From: Dugong dugon
Taxonomy: Eukaryota; Chordata; Mammalia; Sirenia; Dugongidae
Assembly (NCBI GenBank): GCA_030035585.1
Contig: CM057464.1
Location: forward strand, 32,957,365-33,021,364
Direction: 5' to 3'
Length of the DNA: 64,000 nucleotides
In this document: piece by piece, positions 33,450-44,176 of the stretch
Numbering within the stretch: the first letter of the stretch is position 1
Layout of the letters: the number at the start of each line of letters is the position of its first letter
Made by a program: the position numbers and the translations under genes
Notes under the pieces: generated by a model
What the model was told of the DNA's origin: nothing
The model's database searches: none
Seen by the model: only the letters and a program-made list of their open reading frames with translations

Positions 33450-34361
33450 CTTGTAAGTTTCGTTTGGTTTTAAATATTCCTTTAATTTCTGTGTATCTGG
33501 AAATGTCCTAATTTCACCATCATATTTCAATGAGTGTTTTCAGGATATATTATTCTTGGCTGGCAATTTTTTCTTTCAAGGTTTTATATATGTCATCCCA
33601 TTGCCTTCTTGCCTGCAGAGTTTCTGCTGAGTAATCAGAGTTTAGTCTTATTGTCTCCCCTTGGTATGTGACTTTCTGTTTATCTTGGGCTGCTCTCAGG
33701 ATTTTTTTCTTTGTCTTTGGTTTTATCAAGTGTGATTATGATATTCCTTGGTGATTTTCTTTTGGGGTCTATCCTATATGGGGTTCATTGAGCTTCTTGG
33801 ATGGTCACCTTTTCATCTTTCATGATATTAGGGAAGTTTTGTGTCAGCAATTCTTCAATTATCCTCTCTGTTTTCCATTTTCTTCCTCTGTTCTGGAACT
33901 CTGATTGCTCACAAATTTTTGCTTTTGATTGTACCCCACATAATTCTCAGGGTTTCTTCATTTTTCTTTGTTCTTCTTTCTCATTTTTCCTCAAATAAAG
34001 TTGTGTCTACATGTTTGTCTTCAATTTCGCTAATCCTGTCTTCCATTGTTTCAAACCTGTTCTTCAGCCCTTCTATGACACTGTTCATTTCTGAAATCTT
34101 GTTGTTTATCTTTTGGATTTCTAATTGTTGTTTTTATATGATTTCTAGTTGTGAATTAATTTTGGCACTTTGTTTCTGTATTATTTTCCTGAATTTTTCC
34201 ATGAATTTGTCTAGTTTTTCCTCATTTTTGTCTGCTTTTGGCTTCAACTCTTGGCTAGCTCTGAATATTAGAGATTTGAATTCCCTATCAAGTAGTTCTT
34301 GTGCCTTTTCTTCTACTGGAAAGTCATTTGGTGTTTTATTTTGGATGCCTACTGGAACCAT
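33450..34361 (-). pseudogene. L1 ORF1 of element 2, broken
   Basis: The N-terminus is readable at 34134-34361 (MVPVGIQNKTPNDFPVEEKA, then a Lys-rich helical stretch). The RRM and CTD parts are recognisable only in pieces toward 33450. Multiple stops. Confidence 0.75.
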
Positions 34362-34379
34362 CCTATCCTTTTTTTTTAT

Positions 34380-35953
34380 GTTTTGATATTGTCTGCTGTC
34401 TTCAGGACACTCAGTAGTTATTTTCTTCTTCTTTTGATTGTAGATTTGTTTGTTTCATCCCACTTTTTTGTTTTATTTGGTTATGTCTGAGCAGATGCTG
34501 TTCGTTCTTTGTTGTTTACTTGTCTGTGGACACGATATTTTTCACCTCCTTGTCCAATGGGCAGGGAAAGTCGTTCAGCTATGTTGTAGCAGGGTAGATC
34601 CAGCTGAAAGGGAGTGGCTGGGATGGGTTGTTTGTGGCACATACTTGGGCCAACAAGGTAAGCCAGTGGTCAGCGCAGGGCAAAATCTTGTAGGTCGTCC
34701 ATGTGCTGCTGGGGAGTGAAACATTCAGCACATGGTGCAGATAGGCAGGAGGTAGTGGGAGAGGGAGGTTGTGATGTGTGGAGCTAGGTTAGGTATGGAA
34801 AAGAAGAGATAGAGGAGAGAGAAACAGGAGCAAAAAAAAAAAAAAATGCTGAGGGAGCTTGCCAATGAAGTGGAGAGACCAGAAACCAAGAAATGGAGGA
34901 AAACAAAAGGAAAAAAATAAATAAATATTTTTAAAAATTAAAAAAAGTTTCCCCAGGGATCTCACTGGCACGGCTGCAGAGACTGGGTAGCGGCTCCCAA
35001 GTTGTGCAGTATAGCCTGGCTATAAAGGGTGGATATGATACTCAGTGCCAGGTATTCAGTAGACAGTAAAAGAAGGTAAGTAGAAAGAGACGAGAAACTG
35101 AAAAATGGGAGAAAAAAAGAAAACAAATAAACAAAATAAAGACAAGAAAAGAAAAGAAAAAAAGCCCCCAGGGATCCCACCAGCATGGCTGTGCAGACTG
35201 GGAAAATGGATCAGGGAAGCAGTTCCCCAGCTGAGCAGTGCTTCACATCCTGTCAAGAAGAAGCAAAGACAGCGCACGGAGTCAACTGTTAGAGAGAAAG
35301 GAGGGGGAAGAGGTGAGAGCAGGGAAGGAACCAAAAGAGGCTGAAGAATGCAATACAAGCAACAAAGAAATGGCACTGAAGAAGTCAGCTGGTGTGAGCG
35401 AGGCGAATTCACATGGCACAGAACTGAAGCCTCCTGTGCCTCAGTCATGGCCTGCTGGAGAACGGTGGATCAGCTTTCCAGGAAGCCAGGAATCCATCTG
35501 CTTGAAAGCAGCGAATTGGCCTGTCAGGAAGCTGGGAATCCACCTGCCAGGAAACAGCGGACCAGCCATCCAGGAATCAGTGAAGGTTGAGCAGGCGGAG
35601 GCAAGGTAGGGGTTGGGAAAGTGTGTCTCACTGGTTACCGGGTGCTCTGTCTCCTGCTGGGAGCTCCACAAATCTGCTTTCCCATACTCCCTGTTCGCTG
35701 ATCTCTGGCAGGAGTCCAAGATGGTGGATCCATGCTGCGTTAGCTGATAGGGGACCTCCACTTGTAACTCTCCTCGCTTTCTATTCTCTGTCAGTTTCTT
35801 ATACCATTCAGTTCTTAGTTGAGTTCTTTCTCTCTTCATTTAACACTTAGGGTTCCAGAATTGATGTTTGTCTCTGTTTTACTTCGTTGTTTGGGTCTTT
35901 GCTATGGAGGGATGGTGTGGTGTTTCTGTCTATAGCACCATGTTCCCAGAATT
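34380..35953 (-). promoter_or_regulatory. L1 element 2, 5' UTR
   Basis: It is related to the 5' UTRs of elements 1 and 3 but has fewer GGGATC modules (about 34950, 35165 and 35370). It carries an extra short tandem repeat at 35465-35580. YY1-like CCAAGATGGT lies at 35715-35724, on the strand opposite to L1 transcription. Confidence 0.6.
35465..35580. repeat. Tandem repeat of 46-48 bp, about 2.5 copies, in L1 5' UTR
   Basis: Units start at 35465, 35513 and 35559. Each has a (TTTCC/TGTC/CATCC)AGGAA core followed by GGGAATCCA(T/C)CTGC-like sequence and ends CAGC. The repeat is not seen in elements 1 or 3. Confidence 0.75.
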
Positions 35954-36194
35954 CCCTTCATTAACCCTATTCTGACACCAGTTATTAAATAAATGATATT
36001 TTCACGGATGTGAAACAAGCGAGCTGAAGTTATCCATACCTACAGGATTATTCTGTATTTATCTCATTCAAAAGTTGAGAAAATTATATGGCTATGGAAA
36101 GTATTCACAGATATCATGAGCTAGGATTTCCATCAAGCAGGACCACTACCTGTCAGGAAGTGTAACTGAGTTAAAAATAATAATAAAATAGAAA

Positions 36195-36237
36195 GTAACA
36201 ATAATAGCCACAATTTATTGAGTACCTACTATATGAC
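36195..36237 (+). repeat. MIR, 5' fragment
   Basis: 'cacaatttattgagtaccta' is the start of the MIR 3' half. The rest continues after the RTE insertion, at 36713. Confidence 0.75.
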
Positions 36238-36712
36238 CTACACTTGTCTGTCTGTTTGTTGTTCTGTGGTGGCTTGCATGTTGCTGTGATGCTAGAAGCT
36301 ATGCCACTGGTATTTCAAATACCAGCAAGATTACCCATGGTGGACAGATTTTACAGAGCTTCTAGACTAAGACAGACTAGGAAGAAAGGCCTGGTGATCT
36401 GCTTCCAAAAATTAACCAATGAAAATGTTATGTATCACAACAGAACATTGTCCAGCTTGCTTGCTTTGGAAAACATCATCATGAAGGATCAATTGCTGGA
36501 GGAGGACATCATGTTTGGTGAAGTAGAGGGCCAGCGAGGATGAGGTTGACCCTCGGTAAGATGAATTGGCACAGTAGCCTCAACAATGTCTTGAACATGC
36601 TAGTGATTGTGAGGATGATGCAGGACTGGGCAACATTTTGTTTTGTTGTACATAAGGTTGCCATGAGTCGGAACTGACTCATTGGTAACTATCTAGCTAT
36701 CTACTTTATGAC
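36226..36712 (+). mobile_element. RTE-type LINE 3' fragment inserted in a MIR
   Basis: The element covers about 36238-36700. It joins the body seen in the CCACCACC family ('gatgctagaagctatgccac') to coding sequence of the RTE ORF ('ggaggaggacatcatgtttg') and the 3' end 'gccatgagtcggaactgact'. Target copies CTACTATATGAC (36226-36237) and CTACTTTATGAC (36701-36712) differ at one base. It shows how the non-autonomous family relates to the RTE parent: the family lacks the coding piece. Confidence 0.8.
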
Positions 36713-36930
36713 AGGTACTTTCCAGATAGTTTATTCTAATCTTTCCAACAACCTTGCAAAGTAGTATTAGTATTCCTATATTACAGATGAGAGAACTGAA
36801 ACTTACAGAAGGTGTCCAAGGTTAAAAAGTTGTATCCAAGGTTAAATAAAGTGTAGAACCAGGATTTTAATCTGAAATCTGTCTTAACTCCTAAACCCGT
36901 GCCCTGTCCTCTAGTGTGTTCTCTCCCATA
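36713..36930 (+). repeat. MIR, 3' part
   Basis: 'ttctaatctttccaacaacc', 'ttacagatgagagaactgaa', 'ccaaggttaaaaagttgtat' and 'gtagaaccaggattttaatc' follow MIR in order. Confidence 0.85.
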
Positions 36931-37891
36931 CTACGATTAGGTAGCTGTTGACTGGAAATTCAAAGACCCTAGTTTTTGCAAATAAAATTTTCATGATTCC
37001 AAATCTACGAGGGACATAAATTCATTTCAAGTGTATTTGTGTGCATAGTACTTCTAATCAACCTCCTTGACTGAATTCAAATTTAATAGACTTCCTTACC
37101 CTAAAATGAAAGTAGAATCAATTTTATTTTCTTTGTATGTATTGAGTACCTGCTATGGTCCAGGCAGTATCAGACACTGAGGATATAAAAGCACACAAAT
37201 TTCAGCCCCTGTCATTAATGCTTTAATTACTGGCATTGTGAGCATTATATCATAATTTCAAACATATTGACTCAAAAGGACCAATAGTATAACTCTTAAG
37301 TCTTATTAGTTATTTCAACTCACGTCTTCTCAATCCACATGACAATTAACCAGTAATGCAGAAAAGCATTTTATACTGCACTCTTGTTTTTGTATTTCCA
37401 AGGGTTATAAATTAAAAATGAAAAGAATGTTGGATTAGAGGCCAGTTCTTCTCCGTACCTGCACTGTGCCTTGGGGCCTCTCTGAACCTCAATTTCTTCA
37501 TATATAAAAATGGAGATGGAAATAACAGTCTTACAGGGCTGTTTCTCAGACTCCTTATCATGATATCCAAGAACCTTTATGATCTCCTTTCCATCCCACC
37601 TAGATCTATCACTTTGCGGTTCCTGAGATCCAGCTTCTTTGGACTTTGTGCTGTCTCTGACAGAAGAAGTACTTTCCACAGATCATGGCTGTGTTGATCT
37701 CTTAGCCAACAATGCCTAGCACTGCCTTGCTTATGGACATCCTTCTCATTCTCCAAGATGTCTCCTCTGCCTTGGAAACCTTTTCCCTAACACCCCTGGT
37801 CTGAACTAATAGCTCCTTTCTCTGCCCTCCCATAGTGCTCCATCCTTCTTTCCATTACAGTGTCACACTTTCCTTTGAATTACAGATTATT
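36931..37891. other. Unique sequence
   Basis: No exon recognised. Around 37440-37560 'ttggggcctctctgaacctc' and 'atataaaaatggagatggaa' hint at a MIR remnant. Confidence 0.4.
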
Positions 37892-38048
37892 GGAGCCCTG
37901 GTAGTGCAGTAGTTAAGAGCTCAGCTGCTAACCAAAACATTGGGGGTTCAAATCCACCACCTCTCATTGGAAACACTAGAGGTGGTTCTACTCTGTCTTA
38001 TAGGGTCACTATGAGTCAGAATCGACTCAACAGCAATGGGTTTTTGGT
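37892..38048 (+). mobile_element. AfroSINE, A subtype
   Basis: Complete from GGAGCCCTGGTAGTGCAG through 'gggttcaaatccaccacc' and CAGAATCGACTCAACAGC to a GGGTTTTTGGT end. Confidence 0.9.
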
Positions 38049-38372
38049 ATCTGGACAATGTGTTAATCATCTGTTTCCTTCACAGTGCTCAAACAGTATG
38101 CTACAGAGAGAGGCACTCACTCAATAAATACAGAACAAGCATAGGAAAAGATTAGGGGAGAAGGTCCTCTTCTTTAAGAGACTCCATCCAGTGACAAGGC
38201 AACTGAGACTTCACTAAAGACATATATAAAAAACAATTTTTAAAAAGTGCATTTTGCAGTGAAAATCTGATTCTTTACTATGTAATTAAATCTCTTTCAA
38301 AACTCCAGTAAAGAAGTGATTTTGAGGGAAGTTTAAGCAGTTAGATGTCCAAATTTTTTACTGTGTACTCCT

Positions 38373-38792
38373 ATCGTTAAAAACCACCACCCTTCTGTCA
38401 GTTTGTTGTATTGTGGTGGCTTGCATGTTGCTGTGATGCTGGAAGCTATGCTATCTGTATTTCAAATACCAGCAGGGTTACCTGTGGGGGACAGGTTTCA
38501 GTAGACCTTACAGACCAAGACAGACTAGGAAGGAAGTTCTGGAGATCTACTTCTGAAAGTTAGCCAATGAAAACCCCATGGATCACAACAGAATATTGTC
38601 CGATATAGTGCTGGAAGATGAGCCCACTAGGTTGGAAGGCACTCAGAATACACAGTGGCTGCTACAGTGGACTAGAGCATACCAATGATCATGAAGATGA
38701 TGCAGGACTGGGCAACCTTTCATTCTGTTGTACATGGGATTGCCATGAGTCGGAGCTGACTCGATAACAACTAACAACAACATCATTAAAAA
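38373..38792 (+). mobile_element. RTE-derived non-autonomous element with target duplication
   Basis: The element (38384-38781) starts exactly at CCACCACCCTTCTGTCAG and ends with 'aacaactaacaacaac'. Flanks ATCGTTAAAAA (38373-38383) and ATCATTAAAAA (38782-38792) are an 11-bp duplication with one change. The start is therefore the real 5' end of the inserted element and not later erosion. Confidence 0.85.
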
Positions 38793-40317
38793 AGTTTATA
38801 GTATACACATACCCAAATATATTTTAGTTCACTTCTAAAATACATATACTTATTTATTCATAAATTATGTATGTCTCTTACTGTTTTAAGATATTATGTG
38901 TATTATAAAATATATACAGAAAATATACTTAAAAAAATGAAGAAATAAAAATAATCATAAAGAGTTTTAATATTCTTTTTGCACCCCAATAGATATTCTT
39001 GTGCAAGAAAAAAACAGTCTTGGCTGAACAGCTGTATTTTCTGGTAGAAAGGAAATCATGGTTTTCTTTTCCTAGACTATTCTCTAATGTTTGCTATTTC
39101 CTCTCTCTACTCAGGTTCTCTTATAAGACCACCAGCATTCTTCAAACATTAGTGAACTAAAACAGGAGAAGGAATTTGAGCTTTGAATTCTCAGTCTGTA
39201 AATGTCACAATTTAATCCCAAAGGTTTGCTGTGAGGTTATAAGCATGACAGTGTGAAACATGACAGATTATTCTTGAATTCCTTCTTTGTTTTAATTGTG
39301 ACCTGACTCTCATAAAATGTATTTCATATTCTTTTCAAAACTCCCAGGATGTGTGGTCATATGATTTACATGGAGGAAAACACTGTCAAAACAGTATCAA
39401 GGAGTTATCACTTTTATTGCTTTAATTGACTAAAAAGCCCTAATGTTCAGATAATCTAATACTATAGATTTTAATTTTTTTCATTTGCATCTTAAAGAAA
39501 AAGTCAATAAATATTAAAACAGTTTGTTTTGAAAATGTATGCAAATACCACTATGTTAAAGCAGTTTTAATTTCAAATGCATACACACTCAGAGAGCAAG
39601 AGAGACAGAGACAGAGACAGAGACAGAGAGAGAGCAGATGAATATTTACCAGAAAGTTAACAAAGATTATCTCAGGGTGGTGAGATTGAAGTTAATTTTG
39701 TTTTCTTCTTTGTGCATTTCTATAATTTTCCAAACATCTCATAATGGCCAAGTATATTATTAACAAGACTATGTATATAAACAATTATAGTTTAAATAGA
39801 TTCCTATATTATATTATAAGCTAACAAATAAAATTTTTTAAGTATCTTTAGAGTTATCGGTGTTGAGAAAAAACTATATATTATTTCTAAGTTTTCTGAC
39901 ACAATTTTAACACAATTTTTAATGTTATTTTGGTTTCACATAAGAAAATTGCATTTTAAATCAAATGCTTCACAACAGAGTCTCACTTATCTAGATTTTA
40001 GACACATTTTGGATTGAAGATATAAGAGACACAGAATGGGTCCAGAGGAGCTTGTAAAATAATGGAACCAAGACAGAGCTGATAGGAGGCAGAAAGGAAG
40101 ATCCTAGATCTAGAGGTGGCTGTATCTACTTAAGGTCAAGATGATGATGAACCTCATACAATTCAAACACTTGATATTCCTGGTAAGGAAAACACATGGC
40201 AGAGAGTCTCTCAGTGGACATCACAGGTCTGCCTAAGAAGTCTTCTATTGAATGAAAGGAATAAACAGAATATTTTTTAAGTCAAAAGAATGTATTTCAA
40301 GAATTAAGATTAATACC
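38793..40317. other. AT-rich unique sequence with a (GACAGA)n run
   Basis: No repeat family recognised. A purine-rich simple repeat with GACAGA units occupies about 39590-39635. The sequence from 38.8 to 39.0 and 39.7 to 40.0 kb is very AT-rich. Confidence 0.5.
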
Positions 40318-41042
40318 AACTTAACATCCGTTAGGATAGCTATTATCAGGAAAAAAAAAACTTAACAAGGATTGGCGAAGATCTGGAGAAACTGGAGCCC
40401 TCTTGCATTGCTGGGGGGAATATAAAATGGTGCAGCCACTATGGAAAAGAATTTGGTGGTTCCCTAAAGTAGAATTACCATATGTCTCAGCAATTCCACT
40501 CCAAAGCTGTTACCCAAGAGACTTGAAAACAGATACTCAAACAGATACTTGTATACCAATGTTCATTGCACTGTTCAGTCCAAGTGTCCATCAATAGATG
40601 AATGGATAGACAAAATGAGATACATCTATACAATGGAATATTATTCAGCCTTAAAAACAAATGAAATTCTGATATGAGTTATGATGTGGATGAACCTTGA
40701 AAACATTGTCAGACACAAAAGGACAAATATTGTATGATCCCCAAATATGAAATATCTAGAATAGACAAATGCATAAAGACAAAAGTTTATTAGTGGTTAC
40801 CAGGGTCTGGGAGGAAGAGGCAAATGGAGAGTTTTTACTGAAGGGGTACTGAGTTTTGATTTGAGGTGATAAAAACTTTTGGAAATGGGTAATGGTGATG
40901 GAAGCACAACATGGCAAATGTAATTAATGTCACTGACTTGTATGCTTAAAAGTGGTTAAAACGGCAAACTTTTATATATATATATATATATACATATATT
41001 TTAACACAATAAAAAGAACTAAATTAAAACACTGGAAAAAAA
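40318..41042 (+). mobile_element. Older L1 3' end (L1M-type)
   Basis: 'aacttaacaaggattggcga', 'tggagaaactggagccctct', 'agaattaccatatgtctcag' and 'acaatggaatattattcagc' are the ORF2 C-terminal region. The 3' UTR has 'agtggttaccagggtctggg' and ends in 'aaaagtggttaaaacggcaa', a (TA)n run at about 40975-40995 and an A tail. Confidence 0.85.
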
Positions 41043-41383
41043 AAAAGAATTAAGTTTCGTAGACCTGGGATCTTAATGATCAGATTAAAGGAAATACTTT
41101 CCCACAAGAGACTTGGTGACTTACTGCTACACCTGTAAGAATACATGAATAATGTAGTCCACCTTCCTTTGCAGCATGTTACATGTAGTATAGGATTAAT
41201 AAGATGGGGCCCCAGGGTGTCTGTAAAGCCCTCCAAAATTGTATACAAAAAATACTGTCTATGTGAACATTTGCATTTTTATGGTAACTTGCATTTTTTC
41301 ATAACTCTTATCAAACTCTCAAAGGGGCCAATGACCCAAAAAGGTTGAAATCTAATGTAATAGAAAACACATGGGGGGCGGGG

Positions 41384-41393
41384 CCAAGATGGC
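41384..41393 (+). promoter_or_regulatory. YY1-type motif near the L1 5' end
   Basis: CCAAGATGGC lies about 12 bases from the element start, the position at which primate L1 5' UTRs carry a YY1 site that helps set the start of transcription. Presence is seen; function here is inferred. Confidence 0.65.
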
Positions 41394-42799
41394 AGAGTAG
41401 TCAGACACTTCCGGTGGATCGTCTTAGAACAAAGACAGGAAAAAACAAGTGATTCAATTATATATGGCGATCTGGGAGCACTGAACATCAAAGGTAGAGT
41501 TGAGGAACTGGACTGAGTGGCCGGGGAAGGGAGAGACAGTTCGGAAGCAGTGAGGAGTTGCCAGTCCTGACCAGGTGAGAGCCTGAGCCCTTCAGGCCTG
41601 ATCAGTTTGTGGGTGAGCAGTGAGTCAGGCAAGCAGCCAAGCTCAGGAGGTGTGCTTTCCACACCAGAAGAGACCCACACCAGAGAGTCTACATGGCCGC
41701 ACAGAACCAGTAAGAGGCAGACTTCCACAAAAGATAAGTACTTGCGTATGGCTTACCGTGTGGATCAAAAACACCCCCCTTAGGGAAAAACCTCTCTCCC
41801 ATTTACCTCGCCACTCCCCACTCTGCACTGGGTCCCGGACCAGCTTCAGCAATTGCTTGAGTCCTCTGGGCCAGAAGTAGGATCCGTCACATGCCCAGAG
41901 CCATTCCCCATGCTTTGGAGAGTTAACCAACTAACAAAAGGGAAACAATAAACTGCCAGCTCCCCTAAGCCAGGAACCCAGGATAGGCACAGCTCCTTTG
42001 CCTATATGCGCAGGCATAAGGGATCCACAGACTTGGATTGCCTTTCCTCCTGCATAGACTTGTGTGGGCCCATCTCAACAGCATAGGCCATCATTACTGC
42101 AGTACAACAGGGTATATACTGGAACCCTAACTTCAACTGTTTCAGCTATGAAGTGGTAGGTTCTTGACATTTGACACTGCTCTGCCCATTAAGCAGGATC
42201 TTCACCTACCCACATCGGGCCTGAGGACTGGTGGCTCCACCCACACCACCTAGCCACCTATGAGAGGAGCCTATGAGAAATAGGTGCCCCCCAGTCCTTA
42301 CAGCCAACAGCATCAGGTGCTCACAGTCCAGCTGCAAAACCCACCCACCTACGTGCTCTAGGGAACAGGGACACGCCTTCCTCCTGGACACTTGAGGACA
42401 GCTGTCAGTCCCCTGCCTTGCTCAGAGTGTGCCCCCCTGCTGCAGCCAGATGCCTGTGCCTACACCAATAACCCATGCCTGTCTAGGACTGTAGGTGACA
42501 GCCTGCACCACACACTTGGTGACCAACTACCTGGACACCTGAGCTGAATCCATACAAGAAAAGTTAATGGACTCTTAGGCTCACATAATTAGTAACAGAT
42601 CTAACCACCTGGTGATAGGATGTTAGAGCTTCAAAGGTGGCAATAATCAAACTAGCTCATATGAGCAGCCTATTTGGGCATATCAAAACAAAACAAGAAG
42701 CTAGGACACAATAAGCAAACATAAAATAAATACATATAATAACTTATTGATGGCTTGGAGACAACAGTCAATTTTAAATCACATGAAGAGGCAATCCAG

Positions 42800-43735
42800 A
42801 TGGCTTCAGCAAGCTCCCAAAATAAAGAATCTAGAAATTTTCCAGAGGAGGAAAATTTCTTGGTATTACCAGGGGCAGAATACAAAAGATAAATACACAG
42901 AACTCTTCAAGAAATTATGAAGGAAATTAATCAAAATGCAGAACATGCAATGGAGGAAATTAAAAAGATTAGAGAAGAGCATAATAACAAACTTAACAGG
43001 CTGCAAGAATCCATAGAGAGAGCAATCAGAAATCCAGAAGATTAACAATAAAATTTCAGAATTAGACAACTCTATAGAAAGTCATAGGAGCACTACTGAG
43101 GCAATGGAAGTTGGAATTAGTGAGATTGAAGATACAGCTTTTGACACCAACTTATTTGAGGAAAAATCAGATAAAAGGATTTAAAAAAATGAAGAAACCC
43201 TAAGAATTTTGTGGGACTCTATCAAGAGGAATAACCTACGAGTGATTGGAGTACCAGAACGGGGGGATAACAGAAAATACAGAGAGAACTGTTGAAGATT
43301 TCTTGGCAGAAAACCTCCCTGATATCATGAAAGATGAGAAGATATCTATCCAAGATGCTCATTGAACCCCACATAAGGTAGATCCCAAAAGAAAGTCACC
43401 AAGACATATTATAATCCAACTTGCCAAAACCAAAGATAAAGAGAGAATTTTAAGAGTGGCTATGGATAAACAAAAAGTCATCTACAAAAGAGAGTCAATA
43501 AGAATAAGCTTGGACTACTCAACAGAAACCATGCAGGCAAGAAGGCAATGGGATGACATATATAAAGCCTTGAAGGAAAAAAACTGCCAAGAATTATATA
43601 TGCAGCAAAACTATCTCTCAAATCTGATGGTGAAATTAGGGCATTTCAGATAAACAAAAGTTGAGGGAATTTGCAAAAACCAAAACAAAATTATAAGAAA
43701 CACTAAAGGGAGTCCTCCAATTAGAAAATCAGTAA
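42800..43735 (+). pseudogene. L1 ORF1 of element 4, broken
   Basis: A start at 42800 gives MASASSQNKESRNFPEEENF, similar to the QNKT.DDFPVEE start of the other copies. A TAA occurs at codon 31 (42890-42892). Further stops follow before the RRM-like part ('cccaaaagaaagtcaccaag'). The conserved helix is readable at 43456-43653 (MQARRQWDDIYK). The CTD is partial. Confidence 0.8.
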
Positions 43736-44176
43736 CATCAGATAACAAACTAGAACACAGGACAGAGCAGCCAGATATCAACCCAGATAGGGAAGTCACA
43801 AAAGTAAATCAAAGCTGAAATACTGAAAATAGGGAAACAGATATCAATATGTAAAAGATGATAACATTAAAACAAAAAAGAGGGACTTAAAAAATGTAGA
43901 TATAGATTTTTCATATGGAGAGGAAGTCAAGGCAATACAAAGAAATAAAAGACTGGTTTAAACTTAGAAAAATAGGGGTAAATATTAAGGTAACCACAAA
44001 GGAAACTAGTAATCCTACAACACAAAATAAAAAACTAGAGAAATATAAAGACTCAGCAAACACAAAATCAACAACAATGAAAAAGATGAAAAAAAATACA
44101 TAAAGAAAAATGACTCTGCACAGGAAATTAACTGGAACAAAGAAACTGTCAACAACACACAAAAAAGCACATCAAA

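Larger units (their letters stand above)
27846..35953 (-). mobile_element. L1 element 2, near full length, antisense
   Basis: About 8.1 kb. In minus-strand order it has a 5' UTR (34.38-35.95 kb), ORF1 (33.45-34.36), a spacer (32.97-33.45), ORF2 (29.16-32.97) and a composite 3' UTR (27.85-29.16). The 5' end matches that of element 1 (CTGGGAACATGG versus CTGGGCAACATGG). Stops and frameshifts break both ORFs. I could not find a convincing target duplication: the right flank CCTTCATTAACCC is not repeated at the left. Confidence 0.85.

Noticed and set aside
33841-34386. 181-codon hydrophobic, Ser/Phe-rich frame resembling a membrane protein
   Set aside because: It is the antisense strand of L1 ORF1. 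The Lys/Gln-rich sense frame reads as Phe/Leu/Ser-rich in antisense. The same artefact occurs at 5932-6453.
39590-39635. Possible CRISPR-like or coding tandem repeat
   Set aside because: Simple GACAGA/GA microsatellite without spacers; the genome is mammalian.
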